64,000 bases of DNA from Variovorax sp. KBW07 (GCF_003852515.1 NZ_QAJK01000029.1:1-64000); one strand, 5' to 3'. Positions 1 through 9,761 are shown, numbered from the stretch's first letter. The notes: generated by a model not told the origin, from the sequence alone. Numbers and translations are program-made.

Positions 1-165
1 ATGTCCCCCGCTTCGCTCCTCCTTTATTTCGCTGCGCAGAGCACACCGCCGGCGCGAGCTCCTCAGAGCGGTCGTTGATCGGCTGCGAACCAGCCGCGTG
101 CCCAGGTGCGCAGGGCATCGGGTGCTTCCCGCAGCGAAATAAAGGAGGAGCGAAGCGGGGGACAT
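1..165. repeat. 35-bp perfect inverted repeat (REP/MITE-like)
   Basis: Bases 1-35 are the exact reverse complement of bases 131-165, enclosing 95 bp. The arms contain the blocks CCTCCTTTATTTCGCTGC and GCAGCGAAATAAAGGAGG. The left arm touches the window edge, so the element may extend further. The enclosed and flanking sequence up to base 256 has no convincing gene; the short open frames there cross the repeat and look incidental. It may be an intergenic mobile repeat or a large hairpin at the 3' side of the Lrp gene. Confidence 0.7.
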
Positions 166-256
166 TCGCGGAGGGAAGTACCCGGTGTCCTGTGCACGCA
201 CAAAGAATGACCCCGCTCCAAAACAGCAGCGCCAAAAAAACACCGCACAAGCAAAC

Positions 257-751
257 TCAAATAACCGGCACGCTGCTCTCCTTAAGCACCCGCAGCACAA
301 AGTGCGACTTGCTATGTCGAATGCCCGGAATCTTGTACAGCTTCTCGCGCAACAGCCGCTCGTAGTCGCGCGTGTCCCGCACCGCTATGCGTATGTAGTA
401 GTCGTAGTCGCCAGACACCAGGTACGCCTCCTGAATCTCGGGAATCGTCGCCAGAACCCGCCCGAAGTCGTACAGCGTTTCGTCCGTGTGGCTCTCCAGC
501 GTCACCTGCACGATCACCGAATCGTGATAGCCCAGTTTTGCCGGGTCCACATCGATCGTGTAGCGCTTGATCACCCCCGAGGCTTCCAGCTTCTTGATCC
601 GCGTCCAGCAACTCGTCGGCGACAAGCCCACCTCGTTGCCGATCTCCTGCAGCGTCTTGCGCGAGTCCAGCAACAGCACCCGCAAGATCGCCAGGTCGGT
701 CTTGTCGAAAGATCCTTCGTTGTCGCCAGCAGTTTGCCGATTGTTCTTCAT
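257..751 (-). CDS. Lrp/AsnC family transcriptional regulator
   Basis: A 164-residue protein of the usual Lrp/AsnC length. The N-terminal helix-turn-helix spans about residues 16-62 ([20 protein letters not shown], then [15 protein letters not shown]). The C-terminal ligand-binding RAM domain follows, with the typical [11 protein letters not shown] segment near residues 115-125. The family senses amino acids and forms oligomers on DNA. The gene is divergent from an acetolactate-synthase-like gene with 65 bp between the start codons, so it most likely controls that gene, itself, or both. The ligand cannot be read from the sequence. Confidence 0.93.
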   Translation of the reverse strand: MKNNRQTAGDNEGSFDKTDLAILRVLLLDSRKTLQEIGNEVGLSPTSCWTRIKKLEASGVIKRYTIDVDPAKLGYHDSVIVQVTLESHTDETLYDFGRVLATIPEIQEAYLVSGDYDYYIRIAVRDTRDYERLLREKLYKIPGIRHSKSHFVLRVLKESSVPVI

Positions 752-816
752 TAATCAGGTCCAAAGAGCCAAAAGAAAGAAGCATATTTTGCGCTCAAAC
801 CGGAAGAATTGACGGC

Positions 817-2613
817 ATGAGACTGCTCGACCACCTTCCCCTTACGCCCTCCCTCTCCCTCCACCCCGAAGCCGCACCGCGCGTGCGCAACGGCGCCGAG
901 GCCCTGCTGGACACGCTGGTTGAATGCGGCGTCGACACCATCTTCGGCTACCCCGGTGGCGCCGCGCTGCCGCTGTACGACGCGCTGCACGGCGAGCCGC
1001 GGCTACGCCATGTGCTGGTGCGGCACGAGCAGGCCGCCGTGCATGCCGCCGAAGGCTATGCGCGCAGCACCGGCCGCGTGGGCGTGGTGCTGGTCACCTC
1101 GGGGCCGGGCGTGGGCAACACCATCACCGGGCTGCTCGACGCCATGAGCGATTCGGTGCCGGTGCTGTGCATCAGCGGCCAGGTCGCGACGGCGGTCATC
1201 GGCACGCAGGCATTCCAGGAGAGCGATGCGCTCGGCATGTCGCGCCCCGTGACCAAGTGGAACCGGCAGGTGCGCGCGGCCGACGACGTGCCGGCGCTGG
1301 TGCGGCGTGCACTCGAAATCGCCAGCTCGGGCCGGCCCGGGCCGGTGCTGCTCGACGTGCCGAAAGACATCCAGCTGCAGCGCCTGGGCCACGGCGCCGA
1401 ACCATCGGCGCCGCTGCGCCCCCTGCGCACGGGCAGGGCACCGCTGCCGCCGAGGGCGATGCTGCAGCGCGCGGCCGACTTGCTGTCGACGGCGCGCCGG
1501 CCGGTGCTGTACGGCGGTGGCGGGCTCATCAATTCGGGCCCGGCCGCCTGCGAGGCTTTCACGCAGCTGGTGCACCGCCTGCACGCGCCGTGCACGCTGA
1601 CGCTGATGGGGCTGGGCGCCTTCCCCGCGTCCGACCCGAAGTTCATCGGCATGCTGGGCATGCACGGCATGCTGGAGGCCAACCTTGCCATGCACGAGGC
1701 CGACCTGGTGGTGTGCATCGGCGCGCGCTTCGACGACCGCGTGACCGGCAAGCTCGACGAGTTCTGTCCGCATGCCCGCAAGATCCACATCGACATCGAC
1801 CCCGGCAGCATCAACAAGGTGGTGCACGTCGACGTGCCGATGGTGGGCGACTGCGGCGCCATCGTCGATGCCTTGCTGGCGATGCTGCCGGCCGAGGGCT
1901 TTGCGCCCGAGCGGCTGGCGCCATGGTGGGCGCGCATCGAACGCTGGCGCGCCGAAGACTGCCTGGCCTTCGAGCCGCGCGCCGATTCGATTCTTCCGCA
2001 GCAGCTGATGTCGACGTTGCAGCGCGCCATCGGCGGGCGCGACGCGATCGTGTCGACCGACGTGGGCCAGCACCAGATGTGGGCCGCGCAGTACCTGCGC
2101 TTCGACAGCCCGCGCCACTGGCTCACCTCGGGCGGCGCCGGCACCATGGGCTACGGCTTGCCGGCGGCCATCGGTGCGCAGATCGGGCACCCCGATGCGC
2201 TGACCGTGTGCGTGAGCGGCGATGCGTCGGTGCTGATGAACATCCAGGAGCTGTCGACCGCCATGCAGCACCGCGTGCCGGTGAAGCTGGTGCTGTGCAA
2301 CAACGGCTACATGGGCATGGTGCGCCAGTGGCAGGAGCTGAACCACGGCAACCGCCTGAGCCACAGCTGGAACGAAGCGCTGCCCGATTTCGTGGCGCTG
2401 GCCAAGGCTTTTGGTTGGGGCGCGCGGCGCGTGTCGGACCCGGCGGAGCTGGAGGCCGCGCTGGCTGAATGCCTGGAGAGCGAAGGGCCGTTCTTTCTGG
2501 ACGTGCAGGTCGCGGCGCAGGAGAACTGCTTTCCGATGATGCCGTCGGGGCATGGGCATCACCGGGTGATGCTGGCGAAGGACCGGTGGTACGAAGAGGA
2601 AGAGGGGGCTTGA
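817..2613 (+). CDS. acetolactate synthase large subunit-like ThDP enzyme
   Basis: A 598-residue thiamine-diphosphate enzyme. The N-terminal ThDP domain carries the catalytic glutamate E71 in [15 protein letters not shown]. The central domain has RFDDRVTG, typical of the FAD-binding anabolic acetohydroxyacid synthases. The C-terminal domain has the ThDP/metal motif [12 protein letters not shown] followed by NNGYMGMV. The expected reaction is condensation of pyruvate with pyruvate or 2-oxobutyrate, at the entry to branched-chain amino acid synthesis. No small regulatory subunit (ilvN) follows; the next gene is convergent. It may be an unregulated isozyme or a relative with another 2-oxoacid substrate. 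The divergent Lrp regulator supports a role tied to amino acids. Confidence 0.85.
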   Translation: MRLLDHLPLTPSLSLHPEAAPRVRNGAEALLDTLVECGVDTIFGYPGGAALPLYDALHGEPRLRHVLVRHEQAAVHAAEGYARSTGRVGVVLVTSGPGVGNTITGLLDAMSDSVPVLCISGQVATAVIGTQAFQESDALGMSRPVTKWNRQVRAADDVPALVRRALEIASSGRPGPVLLDVPKDIQLQRLGHGAEPSAPLRPLRTGRAPLPPRAMLQRAADLLSTARRPVLYGGGGLINSGPAACEAFTQLVHRLHAPCTLTLMGLGAFPASDPKFIGMLGMHGMLEANLAMHEADLVVCIGARFDDRVTGKLDEFCPHARKIHIDIDPGSINKVVHVDVPMVGDCGAIVDALLAMLPAEGFAPERLAPWWARIERWRAEDCLAFEPRADSILPQQLMSTLQRAIGGRDAIVSTDVGQHQMWAAQYLRFDSPRHWLTSGGAGTMGYGLPAAIGAQIGHPDALTVCVSGDASVLMNIQELSTAMQHRVPVKLVLCNNGYMGMVRQWQELNHGNRLSHSWNEALPDFVALAKAFGWGARRVSDPAELEAALAECLESEGPFFLDVQVAAQENCFPMMPSGHGHHRVMLAKDRWYEEEEGA

Positions 2614-2642
2614 GGGAGCTGCGGCCCTGACCCCGCTTTGCT

Positions 2643-2784
2643 CCCTCTCCCTCTGGGAGAGGGTTGGGGTGAGGGCAAGCGGCGTTCGAGGCTGCGCGAT
2701 GTTGCGAGGCCGACAGCCCTCACCCTAGCCCTCTCCCAGAGGGAGAGGGGACAACACAAACAGCCAGAGGGTTGGGGTGAGGGC
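2643..2784. repeat. REP-like inverted repeat cluster between convergent genes
   Basis: A 34-nt arm at 2643-2676 pairs with 2716-2749 as an inverted repeat with two mismatches. Each arm contains its own small palindrome CCCTCTCCCTCTGGGAGAGG. A third, truncated 19-nt copy of the GGGTTGGGGTGAGGGC block lies at 2766-2784 in the first arm's orientation. The cluster sits between two convergent stop codons (2613 and 2814). It could act as a bidirectional transcription barrier or be a dispersed extragenic repeat. Confidence 0.75.
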
Positions 2785-2813
2785 GGTGCCTTTGAAAAAG
2801 CACCGCCCCCAAA

Positions 2814-4595
2814 TCAAGAGTGCCCATCCACCCGCATCTGAAACAAAAAATACGGCGGAATGCACGCCCCACGCCCTTCAGCCTGCCCATCCGCCTGCGC
2901 GCAAATATAGTCATCGCGGCAAGGCTGCTCCGCCGAGCAACTGCGCAAATTGCCCGGCCGCGTGTGCTTGCTCAGGCATTCGCCAAATGGCTTGTTCGCA
3001 GCCAGGCACTGGTTGAAGTCGCTGAGGATGGCGATGCCGCCGCAGGTGCCGTTCTTCTTGTCGAACGGATCGCAAGGCCCCGAGCACATGCCGCCCGGAA
3101 ACCCGACGGAGGTTTTCTCGCACACCGAGAAGACACCTTCACAGGCGATGCGCGGCAGCTTCTCCGCGCGGTCGAGCCACGAATTCGCGGATTGCGTAAT
3201 GCGCGTCGGCTCGCAGCTCGCGCCGACCGTGGCCGGCATTGCCTTGGCCGCCGTGGCACTCACGTCGTCCGGCTCGGCCAGCGGCCGGAACGGATCGGGC
3301 CGAGGCGTCGCCAGCGCAGCCTTCACGTAGGTGGCGCGGCGTGCCTGTTCGTCCTGCATGTGCGGCGAATGCGGCAGCGCGAGCGCGTTGCCCGCAGTGA
3401 AGGTGCGCGAGGCGCCGCGCCGGTCCACGCCCAGCAGATGAAAGCCCGCGACCGCGCGGCTCTGGTGGCAGCCCGCGCAGCTCAGGTCGTCGAGGCGGCG
3501 CAGCACGGCTTGCGGTGATTGCAGCGTGCGGCTGCCGGGCACGGCCTGCCATTCGCCAGCCGGAAAGATCTGCGCAAAGGGCTTGTTGGCCAGCCGCTCC
3601 TGTCCGCGCGGCGCCACCGAGACGGACTCGGTCGCAAGAAATTTTTCGGGAAGCTGCAGCGTGGCTTCGTCCAGCGCACGCAGGTTGGCGGGCTGCCGCA
3701 GCCACTGCAGCAGTTCCTTGCGCAAGGGGGCATCGGCCTTGAGGCGCGCGACGTCGGGCGTGTTTTCCAGCGGGCCGATGTCGAAGCGTCGCGCACCGGC
3801 GTTCCAGCGGAAGGCGCGCAGCATGTACTCGGCATGGCCGCCCAGGTCGGGCCGCACGGCCGAGGGCCAGCGCACGCTTTGCAGATTGGTCGTGACCTGG
3901 GCGATGCGCGTGGGCGCGATGCGTTGCGGTGCGAGCGGGCCTTCGGCCGACACCAGCCAACGGCCGAGCGCCTCGTCGTTCGCGGTTGCGTTCGTGTTCG
4001 CGGTCATGGCCTGCGGCGGTTGCCAGAGCCGCGCGCTGCTCGCGCAACTGCCATCGGCATCGGGCGCATCGCCGCGCAGCTCCACGTTCACCGTCATCGG
4101 CAGGCGCGATTGCATCGCGGCCGTGCGGTAGGCGAGCCGGTACACCAGCCGCGTTTCGCCGCATGCGCCGCTTTGAAAAGGCCGCCGGTCCATGCGGTTG
4201 GCCACGCCGACCAGTTCGAAGAACGCATCGGGGCTCGCGAGCCAGCGCGCATCGAACAGCCGGTGTGGATAGCGCGAGATGCCGACGCCCGCCTGCCGGT
4301 CGCGCTTCTGGATGCCGGCGAGGCTGTCGCGCAGCGGGTCGGCGATGGATTGCCACGCGGGTGAGCGCATCAGCGCCTGGTTGGTCGTGACGCCGTCGCT
4401 GGAAGAAGGAGCGCCGCCGCCGACCCAGCGGGCGAAGCCGGCACCGGCCTTTTCCGCGGCCTGCAAAGCGGCAGGCGATGTGACCAGAAGAAGCGGCTCG
4501 GCGGCGTGCGCAACGACGGGCGCAGCAGCGAAGGTGACGGTGAGGGCGAACACCAGCGCAAGGCTGGCTGAAAGGCTGTGTTTGAAGAGCGGCAC
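2814..4595 (-). CDS. secreted Cys-rich protein with one CxxCH haem-type motif
   Basis: A 593-residue protein that I do not recognise as a named family. It starts with a clear Sec signal peptide (MPLFKHSLSASLALVFALTV, cleavage after the AHA near residue 32). A single LSCAGCH motif in the second half could bind a c-type haem or could belong to a cysteine-based fold. The last 130 residues hold more than ten cysteines, implying disulfides or metal binding outside the cytoplasm. It begins 23 bp after the PaiB-like gene and may be the last gene of that operon, although its link to the pathway is unclear. It ends convergently with the acetolactate-synthase-like gene. Confidence 0.7.
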   Translation of the reverse strand: MPLFKHSLSASLALVFALTVTFAAAPVVAHAAEPLLLVTSPAALQAAEKAGAGFARWVGGGAPSSSDGVTTNQALMRSPAWQSIADPLRDSLAGIQKRDRQAGVGISRYPHRLFDARWLASPDAFFELVGVANRMDRRPFQSGACGETRLVYRLAYRTAAMQSRLPMTVNVELRGDAPDADGSCASSARLWQPPQAMTANTNATANDEALGRWLVSAEGPLAPQRIAPTRIAQVTTNLQSVRWPSAVRPDLGGHAEYMLRAFRWNAGARRFDIGPLENTPDVARLKADAPLRKELLQWLRQPANLRALDEATLQLPEKFLATESVSVAPRGQERLANKPFAQIFPAGEWQAVPGSRTLQSPQAVLRRLDDLSCAGCHQSRAVAGFHLLGVDRRGASRTFTAGNALALPHSPHMQDEQARRATYVKAALATPRPDPFRPLAEPDDVSATAAKAMPATVGASCEPTRITQSANSWLDRAEKLPRIACEGVFSVCEKTSVGFPGGMCSGPCDPFDKKNGTCGGIAILSDFNQCLAANKPFGECLSKHTRPGNLRSCSAEQPCRDDYICAQADGQAEGRGACIPPYFLFQMRVDGHS

Positions 4596-4618
4596 GCGGA
4601 CGATTGTGCCGCCCTGAA

Positions 4619-5278
4619 TCAGCCGCCCGCCAGCGCGGCCAGCTGCTGCCTCATCAGCCCCGCCACGGCCACGCCCTGCGGTTCGCCCAGCCGCTCCAGC
4701 GCGGCGATGACGCCTTTGCGGTCTTCTTCCGACCGGTCCTGGTTGAGCTTGTACTTGCCCTCCAGCACGCGCACCGGAATCTGCACCGCCGCGATCATGT
4801 CCAGGCGGGGCGCCACGAAGTCGAAGGACATGGCGTCGAAGTCCCAGTTGCCGCCGAGCGGCGTGTCGTACAGGGCCACGGTGCGGCGCAGCACGGCGTG
4901 CACGGCCATGCGCTCTTCGATGACGCGGGGCGTGCCGCGCGCATGGATGGCGGTGTAGTTCCAGGTCGGGAAGGTGCTCTGCTTCACGTACCAGCTGGGC
5001 GTGATGAAGGCATGCGGCCCCTGGAAGATGGCCAGCGCCTCGGCGCCCGCGCGCAGGTCTTCGAACTGCGGGTTCTTCTTCGACAGGTGCGTGGTCAGCA
5101 GGCCATGGCCTTGCGGGTCCTGGTCACCAGCTTCTCCAGCCGCGTCGAGCAGGAAGGGCAGGTGCGTGGCGTTGACGCCCGAAGGCCCCACGGTAATGAG
5201 CGTGCCGAAGCTCCACGCGCGAATGCCGGCGTGCAGCGTCGCGAGGTCGGCCTCGACGTATGGCTTGGGCGTGTACAT
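4619..5278 (-). CDS. PaiB-like FMN-binding negative transcriptional regulator
   Basis: A 219-residue protein matching the PaiB family in length and motifs: the start MYTPKPYVE, a THLPFLLD segment near residue 38, the block FITPSWYVK, and PTWNYTAIHARG around residues 124-135. The family has a split-barrel flavin-binding fold and is often named a negative regulator, though many members may be flavin-dependent enzymes. It lies 9 bp downstream of the esterase gene and is probably co-transcribed with it and the peptide importer. No DNA-binding domain is visible, so a role in redox chemistry or detoxification is as plausible as regulation. Confidence 0.88.
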   Translation of the reverse strand: MYTPKPYVEADLATLHAGIRAWSFGTLITVGPSGVNATHLPFLLDAAGEAGDQDPQGHGLLTTHLSKKNPQFEDLRAGAEALAIFQGPHAFITPSWYVKQSTFPTWNYTAIHARGTPRVIEERMAVHAVLRRTVALYDTPLGGNWDFDAMSFDFVAPRLDMIAAVQIPVRVLEGKYKLNQDRSEEDRKGVIAALERLGEPQGVAVAGLMRQQLAALAGG

Positions 5279-5287
5279 GGCGTGCGT

Positions 5288-6274
5288 TCAGCGCGCGGCC
5301 AGTGCACGCATCCAGCGCGCGGCGTCGTCGAAGGCGCGGCCGGCCACGTCGGCGACGGACACGGCCTCCAGAAAGCCGTGGATGGTGCCGGGGTAGAGCG
5401 TGTCGGTCACCTCGACGCCGGCGGCGCGCAGCTTCGCGGCCATGAGCACGTTGTCGTCGTGCAGCGGGTCGCACTCGGTAATGGCAAAGCAGGCGGGCGG
5501 CAGGCCTTCGAGCCGGGCCGTGAGGCTGGCAAGGCGCGGGTCGTTGAAGTCCTCGGGCTTGCGCAGGTACAGGCCGTAGAACCACACCATCATGTGCAGC
5601 GTCAGGCCGTATTCGCCGGCGCCATAGCGCACCACCGATTCGCGGTACAGCTCGGTGCTGAAGGCGCCGTAGTTCAGCAGCATGCCCAGCGGCAGCGCAT
5701 CGCCCGCGTCGCGCAGCACCAGGCAGGCACCGACCGACAGGTTGGCGCCCGCCGAATCGCCGCCGATGAAGAGCTGGGCCGGGTCGATGTCGAGCGTGGG
5801 CGCATGGGTGTTCAGCCAGCGCATCACGTCGACGCATTCGTCGTGCGGCTGCGGAAACTGCGCCTCGGGCGCCCGCGTGTAGTCGATGCCGATGACGGCA
5901 ATGCCGGCGCGGCCCGCGTACTCGCGCATCACGCGGTCGTGGGTGTCGAGGCTGAACAGCACGAAGCCGCCGCCGTGGATGTACACCAGCGCGCCTTTCA
6001 GCGTGCGCGCTTCGGGGTAGTGCACGCGAATGCGCACGTCGCCGTGGCGCGTGGGCACGCTGTGCTCGACGGTGCGCGCCATGACGGGGCCGCCCTGCGT
6101 CCAGGGCGCGCGCACCTTCTCGGCATTCGCGCGGCCTTCGGCGATCGGAATGGTGTGGCGCTTCGGGTAGCGGCCACCTTCGGCCGCCATGAGGCGCATG
6201 AACTCGACGATCTGCGGATCGAGCGGCGGCGGTGCGGTGGGGTTCAGCCAGGTGGAAGACAGCGGAGATGTCAC
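5288..6274 (-). CDS. alpha/beta hydrolase, hormone-sensitive-lipase type esterase
   Basis: A 328-residue hydrolase with the HSL-family signature HGGG at residues 100-103 (oxyanion hole). The nucleophile elbow GDSAG has S174, the acid is D269 in TECDPLHDDN and the base is H299 in TIHGF. No signal peptide is visible, so it is probably cytoplasmic. The start codon overlaps the stop codon of the upstream ABC ATPase (ATGA), which shows translational coupling. In this operon it may hydrolyse an ester or amide bond of the imported compound; the substrate is unknown. Confidence 0.9.
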   Translation of the reverse strand: MTSPLSSTWLNPTAPPPLDPQIVEFMRLMAAEGGRYPKRHTIPIAEGRANAEKVRAPWTQGGPVMARTVEHSVPTRHGDVRIRVHYPEARTLKGALVYIHGGGFVLFSLDTHDRVMREYAGRAGIAVIGIDYTRAPEAQFPQPHDECVDVMRWLNTHAPTLDIDPAQLFIGGDSAGANLSVGACLVLRDAGDALPLGMLLNYGAFSTELYRESVVRYGAGEYGLTLHMMVWFYGLYLRKPEDFNDPRLASLTARLEGLPPACFAITECDPLHDDNVLMAAKLRAAGVEVTDTLYPGTIHGFLEAVSVADVAGRAFDDAARWMRALAAR

Positions 6275-7992
6275 GCAGGAACTTTCTCGGAAGAGAGGAC
6301 GAAGGAGGCGGGCTCGATGGCCTCGGCGGGCAACGTGGGCGTGGCCCCCGGAGCAACGCCGAGCGTGGCCAACGGCCGCGGCGTGGCCGCCAGCAGGGCC
6401 TGGGTGTAGGCGTGGCGCGGTGCGTCGAACACGGCGTCGCGCGCGCCTTGCTCCACGATGCGGCCGCGCTCCATCACGATCACGCGGTCGGCAATCTGCT
6501 CGACGGCCGCCAGGTCGTGGCTGATGAACAGGCAGGCAAAGCCGTGGTGTGCCTGCAGGCTCTGGAACAGGCGCAGCACCTGCGCCTGGATGGTCATGTC
6601 GAGCGCCGACACGGGCTCGTCGGCCACCACGAAGGCGGGGCGCCGCACCAGCGCACGCGCAATGGCCACGCGCTGGCGCTGGCCACCCGACAGCTCGTGC
6701 GGGTAGCGCGTGCCCAGCCCGTCAAGGCCCACCTCGTCCAGCGTTTCCTTCACGCGGCGCAGGCGTGCCGCCGCATCGAGCTGGGGCAGGTGGCGCAGCG
6801 GCTCGGCCACGATGTCGTGCACGCGCATGCGCGGGTCGAGCGACGAGAACGGGTCTTGAAACACCAGCTGGCAGGCGAGCCTGAAGCGGTGCAGCGCGGC
6901 GCGGTCGGCCGTGCGAACGTCTTCGCCGCGAAAAAGAATCTGCCCGCCATGCGAAGGCGCCAGCCGAAGGATGGCGCGGCCCAGCGTGGTCTTGCCCGAG
7001 CCGCTGCCGCCCACCAGCGCGACCATCTCGCCCGGGTGAATGTCGAGGTCGAGCGAGTCGATCACGCGCACTGGCGCATGCCGCTTGAAGAAGCCGGCGC
7101 GCGCACCGGGGTAGCTCACGCACAGGCCGCGCACCTGCACCAGCGGCTGCTGCGGAGCTGCGGCCTGCGGCTTCGCGGCCTGGCGGCGCGGCAGAGCGTC
7201 GACCAGCTTGCGCGTGTAGGGCTGCTTCGGCGCCACGAGAATTTCGGGCACGTCGCCGGTTTCGACCAGGCGGCCTTTCTCCAGCACGATGGCGCGCTGC
7301 GCATAGCGCCCGACCAGCCCCAGGTTGTGGGTGATCAGCAGCACGGCGGTGCCCTGGTCTTTTGCGAGGCCGACCATCAGGTCGAGCACTTCGCGCTGGC
7401 TCAGGGTGTCGAGCGCGGTGGTCGGCTCGTCGGCAATCAGCAGGCGCGGCTTGAGCAGCATCACGCTGGCCAGCATGATGCGCTGGCGCATGCCGCCCGA
7501 AAACTCGTGCGGGTAGGCGTCCATGCAACGCTCGGGGTCGGCAATCTGCACGCGGCGCAGCATGTCGAGGCAGCGCGTGCGAATCTCCGGCGCCGACAGT
7601 TGCGTGTGCATGCGCAGGCCTTCGGCCATCTGCTCGCCGATGCGGTGCACCGGGTTGAGCGACACCATCGGCTCCTGGAACACCATGCCGATGCCCGGCC
7701 CGCGAATGGGGCGCATGGCCTTCACGTCGCGCGTGCTCAGGTCTTCGCCGTCGAACACGATCTGCCCGCCGGCCTGCGCGATGCCCGGCGGCAGCAGTTG
7801 CAGGATGGCGCGCGCGGCCATGGTCTTGCCGCTGCCCGATTCGCCCACCACCGCGAGAAATTCGCCGGGGTGCACGTCGAAGGAAAGGTCGTGCACCAGC
7901 GTCTGGGCGCCGCCGTGCAGGTCGATCTTCAGGTGCCGCACCGAAAGCACGGGCTGCGCGACTTGAATGTCGGGAGAGGTTGTGTTTCTCAT
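6271..7992 (-). CDS. peptide-type ABC transporter, fused double ATPase (DppDF/GsiA type)
   Basis: A 573-residue protein with two complete ATPase modules. Module 1 has Walker A GESGSGKT, signature FSGGMRQRI and Walker B DEPTTALD. Module 2 has GGSGSGKTTL, LSGGQRQRV and DEPVSALD. It energises the adjacent DppB/DppC-like permeases. The ATG at 7992 was chosen over longer in-frame extensions because it overlaps the permease stop codon (ATGA) and precedes the conserved sequence by the expected distance. Fusion of the D and F subunits is typical of the GsiA-type importers of glutathione and modified peptides. Confidence 0.93.
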   Translation of the reverse strand: MRNTTSPDIQVAQPVLSVRHLKIDLHGGAQTLVHDLSFDVHPGEFLAVVGESGSGKTMAARAILQLLPPGIAQAGGQIVFDGEDLSTRDVKAMRPIRGPGIGMVFQEPMVSLNPVHRIGEQMAEGLRMHTQLSAPEIRTRCLDMLRRVQIADPERCMDAYPHEFSGGMRQRIMLASVMLLKPRLLIADEPTTALDTLSQREVLDLMVGLAKDQGTAVLLITHNLGLVGRYAQRAIVLEKGRLVETGDVPEILVAPKQPYTRKLVDALPRRQAAKPQAAAPQQPLVQVRGLCVSYPGARAGFFKRHAPVRVIDSLDLDIHPGEMVALVGGSGSGKTTLGRAILRLAPSHGGQILFRGEDVRTADRAALHRFRLACQLVFQDPFSSLDPRMRVHDIVAEPLRHLPQLDAAARLRRVKETLDEVGLDGLGTRYPHELSGGQRQRVAIARALVRRPAFVVADEPVSALDMTIQAQVLRLFQSLQAHHGFACLFISHDLAAVEQIADRVIVMERGRIVEQGARDAVFDAPRHAYTQALLAATPRPLATLGVAPGATPTLPAEAIEPASFVLSSEKVPA

Positions 7993-8804
7993 GACTTCTC
8001 CGTCCGCGGGTCGAGCCGGTCGCGCAGCGATTCGCCCAGCAGGTTGATGCCCAGCAGCGTGAGCGCAATGCAAAGGCCGGGCACCACGCACAGCCACACG
8101 GCCGAGGCCATGTAGGGGCGCGCGCTGGACAGCATGTTGCCCCAGGTGGGCGCGGGCGGCGGCACGCCCAGGCCCAGGAAGCTCAGGGCGCTTTCAGACA
8201 GCAGCACCCAGCCGAACATGCTGGTGGCCAGCACGGCGACGGGTGCCACGCAGTTGGGCAGTATGTGGCGCCACATGGTGTAGATCTCGCCGTTGCCGAT
8301 CATTCGCGAGGCCTCGACGTATTCGCGCTCGCGCAGCGACAGCACGGTGCCGCGCACCACGCGCACCACCGAGGGCGCATACGCCATGCTCAGCGCCAGC
8401 ACGATGCCCCACTGGTTGGCGCCGACGATCACCATCACGCCCAGCGCCAGCAGCAGGCCCGGAAAGGCCAGCAGCGTGTCGTTGAAGGCCATCAGCACGC
8501 GGTCGGTCCAGCCGCGCACGAAGCCCGCGACCACGCCGACCACCAGGCCGATGGCGGTGGCCAGCGCCACGGTGAGCAGCGCGATGAGGCAGCTGGTCGA
8601 TGCCGCGCGCATGGCCCGGCTGGCCACGTCGCGGCCGAACTCGTCGGTGCCGAGCCAGTGCGCCATCGACGGCGCCTGCAGCTTGTTGCGCAGGTCGATG
8701 CCCAGCGGGTTGTAGGGCGTCCACAGCGCGGCCACCACGGCCAGCACCAGCAGCACGCCGATGAGCACGCCGCCGACAAGGGTATGGGTCTTGAGCTTTT
8801 TCAC
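7989..8804 (-). CDS. dppC: peptide-type ABC transporter permease (DppC-like)
   Basis: A 271-residue inner-membrane permease. The N-terminal membrane helix VGGVLIGVLLVLAVVAALW is followed by the OppC-type sequence HWLGTDEFGRDVASR near residues 48-62. The EAA-loop segment EASRMIGNGE binds the ATPase. I chose the GTG start at 8804 because it overlaps the upstream permease stop (GTGA) and gives the usual N-terminus; the open frame continues upstream without meaning. It pairs with the DppB-like protein to form the channel. Confidence 0.92.
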   Translation of the reverse strand: MKKLKTHTLVGGVLIGVLLVLAVVAALWTPYNPLGIDLRNKLQAPSMAHWLGTDEFGRDVASRAMRAASTSCLIALLTVALATAIGLVVGVVAGFVRGWTDRVLMAFNDTLLAFPGLLLALGVMVIVGANQWGIVLALSMAYAPSVVRVVRGTVLSLREREYVEASRMIGNGEIYTMWRHILPNCVAPVAVLATSMFGWVLLSESALSFLGLGVPPPAPTWGNMLSSARPYMASAVWLCVVPGLCIALTLLGINLLGESLRDRLDPRTEKS

Positions 8805-9745
8805 TGCACCGACACCCGTGGATCGAAGAAGGGGTAGCACATGTCCACGATCAGGTTGATGACGACGTAGATGCAGGCCGTGAACAGCAGGCAACCCTGC
8901 AGCACCGGATAGTCGCGCGCGAAGATCGCGTCGATCATCAGGCGGCCGAGGCCGGGCAGGGTGAACACCGTCTCGAGCACCGCGATGCCGCTCAGCAGAT
9001 GGCCCAGGATGAGGCCGATCATCGTCAGCGTGGGGTTGAAGGCGTTGGGCAGCACGTGGCGGCGCAGCACCTGCGACTCGGGCACGCCCTTGGCGCGCGC
9101 ATGCGTCACGTATTCGAGCCGCAAGATCTCGATGGTGCTGGCGCGCGACATGCGCGTGAGCACACCCGTCTCGACCAGCACCAGCGTGACGATCGGCAAG
9201 ATCACATACAGCACGCCCTGCGAAAAGTTTTCCGACATGGGCACGTAGCCCACCACCGGCAGCCAGCCCAGGAACTGGCCGAAGAACATCAGCAGCAGCA
9301 GGCCGAGCCAGAAGCTCGGCACCGACAGCATGAGCGTGGCCGCGCCGATGATGGCCAGGTCGGTCGGCCGGTCCTTGCGCCAGGCGGCGACAAGGCCCGC
9401 CGGCACCGCGATGAGCGAGGCCAGCGCCACGGCGGTGAGCACGATCACGGCGCTCACATGAAAGCGCTCCCAGATCAGCGGCAGCACCGGCAGTGCGTTG
9501 GTGGTCGACACGCCGAGGTCGCCCGCCAGCGCATGGCGCAGCCACACGAAGTACTGGGTGACCAGGGGCTGGTCGAGCCCCATCTGGTGGCGCATGAGTT
9601 CGAGCTGCGCGGGGTCGGCGCCTTCGCCGAGCATGAGCTGCACCGGGTCGCCCGGAATCAGCCGCATGAGCGCGAAGACGGCAATCGACACCAGCAGCAG
9701 CGTCGGGATCGTCATGGCGATCCGGCGCAGGAGGTAGGCGGGCAT
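8801..9745 (-). CDS. dppB: peptide-type ABC transporter permease (DppB-like)
   Basis: A 314-residue permease with the standard start MPAYLLRRIAMTIPTLLLVS and the DppB motif ALMRLIPGDPVQLMLGEGAD near residues 26-45. About six hydrophobic segments follow. The cytoplasmic coupling loop includes THARAKGVPESQVLRRHVLP. It begins 16 bp after the binding-protein gene and overlaps the next permease gene by 4 bp, as in a compact dpp operon. Confidence 0.94.
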   Translation of the reverse strand: MPAYLLRRIAMTIPTLLLVSIAVFALMRLIPGDPVQLMLGEGADPAQLELMRHQMGLDQPLVTQYFVWLRHALAGDLGVSTTNALPVLPLIWERFHVSAVIVLTAVALASLIAVPAGLVAAWRKDRPTDLAIIGAATLMLSVPSFWLGLLLLMFFGQFLGWLPVVGYVPMSENFSQGVLYVILPIVTLVLVETGVLTRMSRASTIEILRLEYVTHARAKGVPESQVLRRHVLPNAFNPTLTMIGLILGHLLSGIAVLETVFTLPGLGRLMIDAIFARDYPVLQGCLLFTACIYVVINLIVDMCYPFFDPRVSVQ

Positions 9746-9761
9746 GGAAGCGGCGCCTCTG

